DNA of 5,825 nucleotides from Achromobacter sp. (lineage in GTDB: Bacteria > Pseudomonadota > Gammaproteobacteria > Burkholderiales > Burkholderiaceae_B), in the NCBI GenBank assembly GCA_003454835.1, contig DMTA01000231.1:3014-8838 (forward strand), given 5' to 3'. The stretch's first letter is position 1. Each line of letters opens with the position of its first letter. The notes beneath the pieces were generated by a model. It did not search any database, was not told where the DNA came from, and worked only from the letters and a program-made list of their open reading frames with translations. Of this stretch, positions 1 through 5,723 are shown piece by piece. The position numbers and the translations under genes were made by a program.

Positions 1-1
1 C

Positions 2-208
2 AATGTAACCGTTATCGAGCGCGCCCAGCCGCCGGCTGAAGGCAAATCGCTGAAACTGCCGCTGCTAGCTTTGGTCATCCTGTTTGCAGGCTTTACGGCC
101 CTGAGCGTGGGCTTATTGCGCGTCTTCTTGCGTCGCGGCGTCTGGACGCCGTCATCGGCAGAGCGGACGTTTGGCGTACCGGTTCTTGCTGTGGCCCCGG
201 CAAAGTAA
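2..208 (+). CDS. Wzz/GumC-type polysaccharide chain-length protein, C-terminal end (partial)
   Basis: This is the last 68 codons of a gene that begins before the window; the reading frame starts at base 2 and ends at TAA 206-208. Visible residues run from a short beta-type segment (NVTVIERAQPP) into a hydrophobic stretch of about 25 residues (LPLLALVILFAGF onward), then an arginine-rich turn (LLRVFLRRG) and a cytoplasmic tail ending FGVPVLAVAPAK. A proline-containing segment, one last transmembrane helix and a short basic cytoplasmic tail are typical of the C-terminus of polysaccharide co-polymerases (Wzz/GumC/ExoP group). These inner-membrane proteins control chain length of O-antigen or exopolysaccharide. 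No Walker kinase domain follows, so if it is a BY-kinase type the kinase would be a separate protein. The family call rests only on this tail; the rest is outside the window. A strong terminator follows 11 bases after the stop. Confidence 0.62.
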   Translation, partial: NVTVIERAQPPAEGKSLKLPLLALVILFAGFTALSVGLLRVFLRRGVWTPSSAERTFGVPVLAVAPAK

Positions 209-219
209 GGCGCAGCAAC

Positions 220-248
220 AAAAAGGCCGGCGTAAGCCGGCTTTTTTT
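220..248 (+). terminator. Rho-independent terminator after the chain-length gene
   Basis: A perfect GCCGGC/GCCGGC stem (226-231 with 236-241) closes a GTAA loop. It is extended by an A-tract upstream (220-224) pairing with a run of seven T (242-248). It lies just after the stop codon at 206-208 and separates that gene from the LysR gene starting at 286. Confidence 0.93.
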
Positions 249-285
249 ATGCTTGCCGGATTGAAGCGATCTGCCTGGAATAGCC

Positions 286-1227
286 ATGGAAAAGCGATTG
301 ATGCCGTCGATGATGGCGCTGCAGTGTTTCGAGGCGGTGGCGCGGCACATGAGCGTCACGCGCGCGGCCGACGAACTGCACATGACGCAGAGCGCGATCA
401 GCAAGCAGATCGCGCAACTCGAGGCCCTGCTGCGCAACCCGCTGTTCCTGCGCGTGCGCCGCCGGCTCCAGCTGACCCCAGCGGGCGCGCTGTACCAGTC
501 CGAGGTCAGAGCAATCCTGAACCAGGTGGACATGGCCTCGCGCGACATCCTGACGTACGGCAGCGAGACGCAGGTGCTGACCATCGGCACCCAGCCCACT
601 TTCGGATCGCGCTGGCTGATCCCGCGGCTGCAGCGCTTCATGGCCGCGCATCCGGAAATCCAGTTGAAGGTGCGCAGCGAAACCCACCCGTTCGACCTGA
701 TGCAGGCCAAGATCGACATTTCTTTTTTCTTCGGCCATGGCGCGCTGCCCGGCGCGCAGTGCGTCGAACTCTTCGAAGCCGACGTCGTGCCGGTGTGCTC
801 GCCCGCCATCCTGCGTGGCGGCAGGCTGGCCGGCCTGGACGCGCTCAGCCGTCAGACGCTGATCCAGTGCGCGTCCCGCCCCGAGGCCTGGCACGACTAC
901 TTCTCTCATCAACAATTCCAGTCCGATCGCAGCTATCTCGGGCCGCGCTTTGACACCTTCTACATGTGTGTGCGCGCGGCCGAGGGCGGTTGCGGCATCG
1001 CGCTCACGCCGCGCCTGTTGGCCGAGGAGGAATTGCAGGCCGGCAAGCTGGTCATTCCGTGGGACTACGTGCAACCCAGCGACGGGGCGTACTTCGTGGC
1101 GTATTCCGAGCACTCGGCGGAGGTGCCGAAGATCAAGCAATTCGTGGCTTGGGTGCAGGACGAAGCCCGTCAGCCCGATGGGCGTGGCGCGCCGCGCGCC
1201 CGGTCCATGAAAAAACGGACTGATTAA
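286..1227 (+). CDS. LysR-family transcriptional regulator, GcvA-like
   Basis: A 313-residue DNA-binding regulator of normal LysR length. The N-terminal winged helix-turn-helix occupies about residues 7-66: the opening PSMMALQCFEAVARHMSVTRAA and the recognition-helix region MTQSAISKQIAQLE are classic LysR/GcvA features, followed by the wing and TPAG. The effector-binding domain spans about 95-296 and includes the usual late GGCGIALTPRLLAEEELQAGKL segment. The last 15 or so residues are a basic tail. The start at 286 is preferred because the usual (R/K)RLxPSxxAL opening of this subgroup is complete; it has a weak GGA six bases upstream. A second ATG at 301 would lose the first five residues. 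It lies 82 bases before the 2-oxoadipate dioxygenase gene on the same strand, so it probably controls that gene; this is inference. The effector is unknown. Its promoter must lie within or just after the preceding terminator, since only 37 bases are free. Confidence 0.93.
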   Translation: MEKRLMPSMMALQCFEAVARHMSVTRAADELHMTQSAISKQIAQLEALLRNPLFLRVRRRLQLTPAGALYQSEVRAILNQVDMASRDILTYGSETQVLTIGTQPTFGSRWLIPRLQRFMAAHPEIQLKVRSETHPFDLMQAKIDISFFFGHGALPGAQCVELFEADVVPVCSPAILRGGRLAGLDALSRQTLIQCASRPEAWHDYFSHQQFQSDRSYLGPRFDTFYMCVRAAEGGCGIALTPRLLAEEELQAGKLVIPWDYVQPSDGAYFVAYSEHSAEVPKIKQFVAWVQDEARQPDGRGAPRARSMKKRTD

Positions 1228-1251
1228 GCCGATTTTTTTCATTTGATCGGC
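1210..1251 (+). promoter_or_regulatory. Overlapping inverted repeats between LysR gene and hglS
   Basis: Two mutually exclusive hairpins share bases. One pairs a run of six A plus CGG (1210-1218) with CCG plus seven T (1229-1239) around a ten-base loop, with A1232 bulged. It resembles a weak intrinsic terminator and overlaps the LysR stop codon. The other is a perfect GCCGAT/ATCGGC repeat (1228-1233 with 1246-1251). The dyad could also serve as a LysR-type operator, since it lies 60-80 bases before the next start codon. Neither role is proven. Confidence 0.35.
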
Positions 1252-1309
1252 GCCGGGCGGCGTGATGTGATGCGGGCCATCCTTTTTCACCCGATGTGCC
1301 GAGCCCGTC

Positions 1310-2698
1310 ATGAGTCAGAACTACGTCAATCCCGATCAGATCCGCGCCTGGTTTTCGCGCGCCATGTCCGACATGTACAAGCAGGAAGTCCCGCTGTACG
1401 ACACGCTGCTGGACCTGGTGGCGCACGTGAATGCGCGGACCATGGACGTGCAGCCGGAACTGGCCGCGCAGCTGGCGCGCACCGGCGAAATCGAACGTCT
1501 GGACATCGAACGCCACGGCGCCATCCGCGTGGGCACGCCCGAGGAGCTGGCCAACATGCGTCGCGTGTTCGCCGTCATGGGCATGCAGCCCGTCGGCTAC
1601 TACGACCTGTCTCCCGCTGGCGTTCCCGTGCATTCGACGGCTTTCCGAGCCACGCATGAAGCGGCCCTGCAGGCCAGCCCGTTCCGCGTCTTTACCTCGC
1701 TGCTGCGCCTGGAGCTGATCGACGACGTGGCCCTGCGCGAAAAGGCCGCCCGCATCCTGGCAGCCCGCCAGATCTTCACGGACCGCGTCCTGGCGCTGAC
1801 CGCCCGCTTCGCGTCGCAAGGCGGCCTGAACGAGGCCGACGCCCGGGAATTCGTGGCCGAGGCGCTGCATACCTTCCGCTGGCACAGCGAGTCCACGGTC
1901 AGCCTGGACGACTACCGCGAACTGCATGGCCAGCATCGCCTGATCGCCGACGTCGTGGCGTTCAAGGGCCCGCACATCAACCACCTGACCCCGCGCACGC
2001 TGGACATCGACGAAGCGCAGGCCGAGATGCCGCGCCGGGGGGTGTCCGCCAAGGCTGTCATCGAAGGCCCGCCGCCGCGCAAGTGCCCGATCCTGCTGCG
2101 CCAGACGAGCTTCAAGGCGCTGGAGGAACCCGTGCGATTTGCCGGCGCGGATGGCGTCAGCGCGGTGGGCAGCCACACCGCCCGCTTCGGCGAGATCGAA
2201 CAGCGCGGCGTGGCGCTGACCCGCAAGGGCCGCGCGTTGTACGACCAGTTGCTGGACCTGGCCCGCAGCCGCATCAGCGGCGCGCCCAACGAAGGCAATG
2301 CGGCGGCTTACATGCAGAACCTGCAGGATTGCTTTGCGGCCTTTCCGGACGACTACGCGTCGCTGCACGATCAGGGGCTGGCGTATTTCCGCTACTTCCT
2401 CACGGGCAAGACGGGCACGCCGGAGACTTCCGATCTGCCCGCCCTGATCGATGGGGGCTACATCCAGTTCGAACCGCTGGTGTACGAAGACTTCCTGCCG
2501 GTCAGCGCGGCTGGCATCTTCCAGTCGAACCTGGGCGACAAGGCGCAGGCCGAGTATGCGCAAAACGCCAGCCAGGTCGCGTTTGAAGCGGCGTTGGGCG
2601 CGCCGGTGATGGATGAGCTGGCGCTGTACGACGCCACGCAGGCGCGTTCGCTCGCGGCTTGTCTGCAGGCGCTGGGCGTGGAGGCGGTGGCGGCCTGA
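1310..2698 (+). CDS. hglS: 2-oxoadipate dioxygenase/decarboxylase (HglS/YdcJ, DUF1338 family)
   Basis: A 462-residue soluble protein matching the DUF1338 family, close to the usual length. The characterised member, HglS of Pseudomonas putida, uses Fe(II) and O2 to convert 2-oxoadipate to D-2-hydroxyglutarate in the D-lysine/2-aminoadipate branch of lysine catabolism. As I recall, HglS binds metal through H70, H226 and E294 and contacts substrate through R74, V402 and S403. Good counterparts are visible here: H69 and R73 (ERHGAIRVGT), H225 (HINHLTPR), E295 or E297 (FGEIEQRG), and V398-S399 (FLPVSAAG). All key residues seem present, so the enzyme is probably active. There is no strong Shine-Dalgarno before ATG 1310, only a weak GAG at 1301-1303, but the MSQNYVNPDQIRAWF opening fits the family. 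The LysR gene upstream is the obvious candidate regulator. No D-2-hydroxyglutarate dehydrogenase or aminotransferase gene lies in the window, so the rest of the pathway is elsewhere. Confidence 0.9.
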   Translation: MSQNYVNPDQIRAWFSRAMSDMYKQEVPLYDTLLDLVAHVNARTMDVQPELAAQLARTGEIERLDIERHGAIRVGTPEELANMRRVFAVMGMQPVGYYDLSPAGVPVHSTAFRATHEAALQASPFRVFTSLLRLELIDDVALREKAARILAARQIFTDRVLALTARFASQGGLNEADAREFVAEALHTFRWHSESTVSLDDYRELHGQHRLIADVVAFKGPHINHLTPRTLDIDEAQAEMPRRGVSAKAVIEGPPPRKCPILLRQTSFKALEEPVRFAGADGVSAVGSHTARFGEIEQRGVALTRKGRALYDQLLDLARSRISGAPNEGNAAAYMQNLQDCFAAFPDDYASLHDQGLAYFRYFLTGKTGTPETSDLPALIDGGYIQFEPLVYEDFLPVSAAGIFQSNLGDKAQAEYAQNASQVAFEAALGAPVMDELALYDATQARSLAACLQALGVEAVAA

Positions 2699-2750
2699 GG
2701 CGCTCCGGGCCGAAGAGGCGAATGGGCCGCAACCAGCCTCCCTCACGGAT

Positions 2751-2774
2751 AAAGCGGGGCAGCTTTCCCGCTTT
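2751..2774 (+). terminator. Hairpin downstream of hglS, likely terminator
   Basis: AAAGCGGG (2751-2758) pairs perfectly with CCCGCTTT (2767-2774) around an eight-base loop, 53 bases after the hglS stop. The T-run is only three bases long before a C, so termination may be partial or helped by Rho. Its right arm overlaps where a -35 element for the tRNA promoter would lie. Confidence 0.55.
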
Positions 2775-2793
2775 CAAAATTACGTGATAGAAT
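2765..2793 (+). promoter_or_regulatory. Probable promoter of tRNA-Leu
   Basis: TAGAAT at 2788-2793 is a good -10 hexamer (one mismatch to TATAAT), about 41 bases before the tRNA. The hexamer 17 bases upstream (TTCCCG, 2765-2770) is a poor -35 match. A GC-rich stretch (GCTCGAC) directly after the -10 resembles the discriminator of stable-RNA promoters. The call is weighted on the -10 and on the need for a promoter here. Confidence 0.42.
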
Positions 2794-2834
2794 GCTCGAC
2801 TTTCCAGCAAGGTTCGCCTTGTTGGGTTGGTCAA

Positions 2835-2919
2835 GCCGACGTGGTGAAATTGGTAGACACGCTATCTTGAGGGGGTAGTGGCGAAAGCTGTGCGAGTTCG
2901 AGTCTCGCCGTCGGCACCA
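2835..2919 (+). tRNA. tRNA-Leu (anticodon GAG)
   Basis: An 85-base class II tRNA. The acceptor stem GCCGACG (2835-2841) pairs with CGTCGGC (2909-2915), followed by A73 and a genome-encoded CCA (2917-2919). The anticodon arm is CTATC (2862-2866), loop TTGAGGG, GGTAG (2874-2878); the anticodon GAG sits at 2869-2871 and reads CUC and CUU leucine codons. The long variable arm forms its own small hairpin (TGGC, GAAA, GCTGT), as expected for leucine tRNAs. The T arm is GCGAG, TTCGAGT, CTCGC (2892-2908). All parts are intact. It is a single-gene unit with its own promoter and terminator. No integrase gene or displaced copy of the tRNA 3' end is seen, so there is no sign of use as an integration site in this window. 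Confidence 0.97.
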
Positions 2920-2936
2920 AGAAATTCCTCGCAATG

Positions 2937-2972
2937 AACCCGCATCTCTCTGTCAGAGGTTGCGGGTTTTTT
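2937..2972 (+). terminator. Rho-independent terminator of tRNA-Leu
   Basis: AACCCGCA (2937-2944) pairs with TGCGGGTT (2961-2968), with an inner CTCT/AGAG stem (2946-2949 with 2955-2958). It ends in a run of six T (2967-2972). It begins 18 bases after the tRNA CCA end. Confidence 0.93.
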
Positions 2973-3185
2973 GTTGGCCGGCCGAAGGGAACATCCGTGG
3001 GTGTTGCCAGAACCACGTTGGAAAACAGATTTCCAGATACCGGGACAAATAGCCGATCAGGCCCCGGATCCCCCGGAAACCGCGCCAATTCAGGGGAAAC
3101 CCCATCCGGTGTCGTGCGGCCGCTGCGCTTGTGCCGTCGCCACCCGGCGATTAACATGTCGTAACCCAACTAACAAGCCAACATT

Positions 3186-3214
3186 GCAATCCGTCGCTCG
3201 CGCTCCGGGATTGC
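3186..3214 (+). repeat. Inverted repeat GCAATCC/GGATTGC in yrbL leader region
   Basis: A perfect 7-base dyad (3186-3192 with 3208-3214) around a 15-base GC-rich spacer, about 110 bases before the yrbL start. It could be a regulator-binding site or, if transcribed, an RNA hairpin. No T-run follows, so it is not a terminator. Confidence 0.4.
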
Positions 3215-3257
3215 GCCAACTTCTTCAATGTTTTCCTGCACCTGCGAATCTCCGAGC

Positions 3258-3317
3258 CGACCTCGGCATGACCGACTGCATCCTCATACCGGGGCTTTCC
3301 GGTATTTGCCGAGGTCG
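3258..3317 (+). promoter_or_regulatory. Long leader hairpin enclosing the yrbL ribosome-binding site
   Basis: CGACCTCGGCA (3258-3268) is perfectly complementary to TGCCGAGGTCG (3307-3317). Inside it ATACCGG (3286-3292) pairs with CCGGTAT (3299-3305) around a six-base GGCTTT loop. A 17-base bulge (3269-3285) on the 5' side faces a single T3306 on the other. The 3' arm carries GAGG (3311-3314), the only Shine-Dalgarno-like site at the right distance (8 bases) from the GTG start at 3323. In RNA the fold would hide the ribosome-binding site. The pairing is seen directly; a regulatory role, by temperature, ligand or protein, is inference. Confidence 0.6.
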
Positions 3318-3322
3318 CGTCC

Positions 3323-4069
3323 GTGCTGAACGCTTCGGTTCGGCAAAAGGCCGCACGCCAAACGACGACACCCTGGAAGGGCCTGGAAGTCATTCCACGG
3401 CTGGCGCTCGCCCCGGCAGAATCGGCCGGCCCGTTCGAGGTCCTGGATTTGAAGCCGCTGTCCATCGCCGCCGCCGGCAGCGAGCGGGACGTGTATCTGC
3501 ATCCGGCCGACAGCTCGCTGCTGATCAAGATCGTCAATGGCGTGCGCCACAGCCAGGCCGACCGTAAACGCCCCTGGTACAAGCGTTTCCGGCGCGATGC
3601 CTCGCATCGCGTGTTCGTCATGGAAGCCGACGAATACATCGCCACCACGGGCCAGCAGGGTGCGCGTGGGGGCAATGCCCTGATGGCGCGCATCTTTGGT
3701 CTGGTGTTGACCTCGAAGGGCTTGGGCCAGGTGGTCGAACGCATCGTCGATGCGCATGGCAATCTGGCGCCCACGTTGAAGGAAGTGGTGGCGCGGCACG
3801 GGTTCTCGCCGGAACTGCGCTATCGGGTGCACGAATTCATCATGGCGCTGATCGACGCGCACGTGGTGTTCAACGATGTCAGCGCCAGCAACATCGTCGT
3901 GGGCTTCAATGCCGAAGGGCGAGAAGGCCTTTATCTGGTGGACGGATACGGCTCCAAGCAGCTCATTCCGGTGTACTCGTGGAGCAAAAGGCTGAATGGC
4001 CGGCGCATTTTGCGCAGGTACGACACGATGGCCAAGAAGCTCCTGGCCGCGAGCGAACGCCGGCACTAG
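3323..4069 (+). CDS. yrbL: YrbL-family protein-kinase-like protein
   Basis: A 248-residue protein with the fold signature of the YrbL (PhoP regulatory network) family, which is related to protein kinases. In order: a glycine-rich loop counterpart GSERDVYLHP (52-61), the ATP-type lysine K69 in LLIKI, a basic stretch RKRPWYKRFRR (81-91), a candidate helix-C glutamate in EADEY (101-105), the family's LTSKGLGQVVERIVDAHGN (129-147), a catalytic-loop-like FNDVSASNIVV with D185 and N190, and a DFG-like LVDGYG with D207. All core kinase residues appear present, so it could be active; substrates of this family are unknown to me. In E. coli yrbL is a PhoP target, but no PhoP box was recognised here. 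GTG 3323 is the only start after the in-frame stop TGA 3269-3271 that leaves the domain intact; GAGG (3311-3314) precedes it. It converges on the XRE-cupin gene with 11 bases between the stops and no clear terminator. Confidence 0.82.
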   Translation: MLNASVRQKAARQTTTPWKGLEVIPRLALAPAESAGPFEVLDLKPLSIAAAGSERDVYLHPADSSLLIKIVNGVRHSQADRKRPWYKRFRRDASHRVFVMEADEYIATTGQQGARGGNALMARIFGLVLTSKGLGQVVERIVDAHGNLAPTLKEVVARHGFSPELRYRVHEFIMALIDAHVVFNDVSASNIVVGFNAEGREGLYLVDGYGSKQLIPVYSWSKRLNGRRILRRYDTMAKKLLAASERRH

Positions 4070-4080
4070 ACGTTCCGCGT

Positions 4081-4710
4081 TCAGCCCTTCAAACGCTCCG
4101 GCACATCCTCCATATCGCTGCAAACGGCCAGCACCTCGGCCGGCTTTCTGCTGAGCGACAGATATACGTGGCCGATGCTGCTGTCGAAGTACGCCGATTC
4201 CAGCCGGTTCAGCACGACGCTGTCGCCGTTTTCGAACTGGATACGGACCTTGCCCGACAGGACCACGACGAATTCCTGGCCCGGATGTCGGATGTAGTCT
4301 TCAAACTCCACGACCTTGCGCGAATCGATCATGGCGACCATCGGCAGCATCTTTTTGCCGGGGTATTCGCCCATCAACAGGCGGTAGTGATAGTTCTCGG
4401 TGATGTAGTCGCGGGCGTCGCTTAGCCGGTTCTTGACGAAGGTGGGAGCGACGGTGGCCTGTGCGGCGTCGCGCAGCATGAACATGCGCGTCATGTCGAT
4501 ATCCAGCGCGCGGGCCAGTGCGGCGAATTTTTCGTAGCTGAGGGCGATCTGGCCGAGTTCGGCCTTCGATAAGGTCGATACCGCGATGCCGCTGGCCTTG
4601 GACAGCGCCTGCAGGGTCATTTTCCTGGCCTTGCGCTCGGCGCGCAGGCGGGCGCCCATTTCTTCCTTGCCCACGATTTCGGGCGGGGATGTGTTGCCGG
4701 TTGGGGCCAT
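4081..4710 (-). CDS. XRE-family regulator with C-terminal cupin sensor domain
   Basis: A 209-residue one-component regulator. Residues about 19-76 form a Cro/cI-type helix-turn-helix (LRAERKARKMTLQALSKASG, then VSTLSKAELGQ as the recognition-helix region). Residues about 115-198 form a small cupin barrel around HPGQEFVVVLSGKVRI. In the cupin motif, H142, E146 and G153 are visible, but the usual HxH pair is reduced to one histidine, so metal binding is uncertain. XRE-cupin proteins usually control nearby amine, amino-acid or sugar catabolic genes. It lies 86 bases downstream of the carbamoylase on the same strand, so it is probably co-transcribed with it and regulates it (inference). The start is uncertain: ATG 4710 has no visible Shine-Dalgarno. 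ATG 4659 (residue 18) has AAGGAAG close upstream and begins just before the helix-turn-helix, giving 192 residues. The 86-base gap contains GC-rich dyads but no T-run terminator. Confidence 0.88.
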   Translation of the reverse strand: MAPTGNTSPPEIVGKEEMGARLRAERKARKMTLQALSKASGIAVSTLSKAELGQIALSYEKFAALARALDIDMTRMFMLRDAAQATVAPTFVKNRLSDARDYITENYHYRLLMGEYPGKKMLPMVAMIDSRKVVEFEDYIRHPGQEFVVVLSGKVRIQFENGDSVVLNRLESAYFDSSIGHVYLSLSRKPAEVLAVCSDMEDVPERLKG

Positions 4711-4796
4711 GTAGCGGTCTGGCTTTTAGGGTTGAGGGCTGGGGCAGGGCCCGCAAGCCCCGCCGCGTGTAGCCGGATTGTACGGGGTAGGCCGGG

Positions 4797-5723
4797 TCAG
4801 GCGGGGGACTGGGCGCCGGTGCGTTCGACGATCATCCGGTAGTGCTCTGGCCGGCGGTGGGCGGCGAAGTTGAAGATGTTGGCGCGGTAGTGATCCGACA
4901 CCGACAGGTCGCAGACGAAGTTGATGACCTCGTCGTGCTCGGAGAAGGTTCGCACCATGATTTCGCCGGTGGGCGCGACGATGCAGGAGCCGCCGATCAT
5001 GGGGTTGCCTTCCTCCACGCCGGCCTTGGCCGCCGCGGCCACCCAGCAGGCGTTCTGGTAGGCGCCGGCCTGCAGCGACAGCAGGTGGTGGTGCATGCGC
5101 AGGTGGATCGGCTCGTTCCATTGCACGTAGCCGGAGGGCGTGTTGTACCCGGCCATGACGACATCCACGCCTTGCAGCCCCATGACGCGGAACGTCTCGG
5201 GCCAGCGCCGGTCGTTGCAGATGCACATGCCGATGGCGGCGTCCGGAGTCTGCCAGACGGGAAACCCCAGGTCGCCGACCGCGAAATACTTCTTCTCCAG
5301 GTGCTGCAAGGGCGCTCCGTCGACGGCCTGCGCGTCGCCGGGGATATGGATCTTGCGGTACTTGCCCACGATCTGCCCGTCGCGCCCGACCAGGATGCTG
5401 GTGTTGTATTGCACGCCGTCCGCCAGCTCGGCGTAGCCCAGATAGAAGCCGATGCCTTTGTCGCGCGCCGCGTCGAACAGGGGGCGGGTCAACGGTCCCG
5501 GCATTTCGGTTTCAAAGAACGCCTGTACCTCGGCGGGATCGTCGATGGACCAGCGCGGAAAGAACGTGGTCAGCGCCAGTTCCGGAAACGTCACCCACGC
5601 CGCGCCGCGGCTGTGGGCGTCTTCCAGCAGGTCCAGCAGCCGGCGCACGACCTGGACGCGGGTGTCGCTGCGCTGGACGGGGCCAAGCTGCGCGACGGCA
5701 AGGTGCGCGAGTACGAGATCCAC
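4797..5723 (-). CDS. N-carbamoyl-D-amino-acid hydrolase (nitrilase superfamily), 5' end possibly chimeric
   Basis: A 308-residue cytoplasmic C-N hydrolase that splits N-carbamoyl-D-amino acids into D-amino acid, CO2 and ammonia, the second step of D-hydantoin breakdown. It closely resembles the Agrobacterium D-carbamoylase I recall, along the full length. The catalytic triad is intact: E48 (FPELALTTFFPRW), K124 (KYRKIHIPG) and C169 (ICNDRRWPE), equivalent to E47, K127 and C172. E143 and H126/H141 of the active-site region and the HHLLSLQAGAYQN motif (212-224) also match. The C-terminal IFNFAAHRRPEHY is conserved too. The best family match is to D-carbamoylase rather than beta-ureidopropionase. 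The first family-like residues are LAVAQLGPV (8-16, up to base 5702). The seven residues before them, and the GTG at 5723, lie antisense to a trpD fragment and lack a Shine-Dalgarno, so the true N-terminus is probably missing. The XRE-cupin gene follows on the same strand. Confidence 0.85.
   Translation of the reverse strand: MDLVLAHLAVAQLGPVQRSDTRVQVVRRLLDLLEDAHSRGAAWVTFPELALTTFFPRWSIDDPAEVQAFFETEMPGPLTRPLFDAARDKGIGFYLGYAELADGVQYNTSILVGRDGQIVGKYRKIHIPGDAQAVDGAPLQHLEKKYFAVGDLGFPVWQTPDAAIGMCICNDRRWPETFRVMGLQGVDVVMAGYNTPSGYVQWNEPIHLRMHHHLLSLQAGAYQNACWVAAAAKAGVEEGNPMIGGSCIVAPTGEIMVRTFSEHDEVINFVCDLSVSDHYRANIFNFAAHRRPEHYRMIVERTGAQSPA
5688..5702. other. Junction where carbamoylase and trpD homologies overlap
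   Basis: These 15 bases encode LAVAQ of the carbamoylase N-terminus on the - strand and LRDGK of TrpD on the + strand, and both fit their families. Left of it only carbamoylase homology is seen, and right of it only TrpD. Two well-conserved proteins cannot normally both end and begin in this way, so this marks a breakpoint with short shared sequence, either genomic or artefactual. Confidence 0.7.

Larger units (their letters stand above)
2973..3322. other. Gene-free stretch between tRNA-Leu and yrbL
   Basis: About 350 bases with no credible gene in any frame. Open frames here are either antisense to the tRNA or out-of-frame with yrbL, and show no recognisable protein. The stretch holds several small dyads: GGCCGGCC at 2976-2983, TCGCC/GGCGA (3137-3141 with 3146-3150), GCAATCC/GGATTGC (3186-3192 with 3208-3214), and the large hairpin 3258-3317. 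I could not find a convincing sigma-70 promoter, although yrbL must have one here because a strong terminator closes the tRNA unit. Confidence 0.6.

Noticed and set aside
247..1311. Long - strand open frame of 354 codons opposite the LysR gene
   Set aside because: Compositional shadow of the LysR gene: low-complexity Arg/Ala/His/Gln protein with no domain, while the + strand is an unmistakable LysR regulator.
1133..2746. Long - strand open frame of 537 codons opposite hglS
   Set aside because: It is a GC-driven mirror of the hglS reading frame, rich in Arg, Ala, Gln and His with no recognisable domain. The + strand frame encodes a clear family member.
2835..2919. tRNA-Leu as an attachment site for a genomic island
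   Set aside because: The tRNA is complete and followed at once by its own terminator. No integrase, no repeated tRNA 3' end and no shift in gene style are seen downstream.
2743..3169. Open frames on the - strand across the tRNA (2743-2934 and 2831-3169)
   Set aside because: Their sequences (for example RRDSNSHSFRHYPLK and ARLELAQLSPLP) are the familiar spurious translations of the antisense strand of a leucine tRNA and its flanks; they are not proteins.
3268..3567. Possible small upstream ORF starting at ATG 3268 in the yrbL leader
   Set aside because: It has no Shine-Dalgarno and runs out of frame deep into yrbL. Its product is Gly/Arg/Pro-rich and resembles an out-of-frame shadow.
4055..4082. 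GAACGC/GCGTTC dyad between the converging yrbL and XRE-cupin genes as a shared terminator
   Set aside because: Only six pairs with a 16-base loop and no T-run on either strand; not enough to call a terminator.
4726..5226. Second - strand open frame of 166 codons inside the carbamoylase
   Set aside because: It is the +1-type shadow of the carbamoylase, made of Arg/Pro/Ala-rich sequence. The carbamoylase frame is uninterrupted and carries all catalytic residues.
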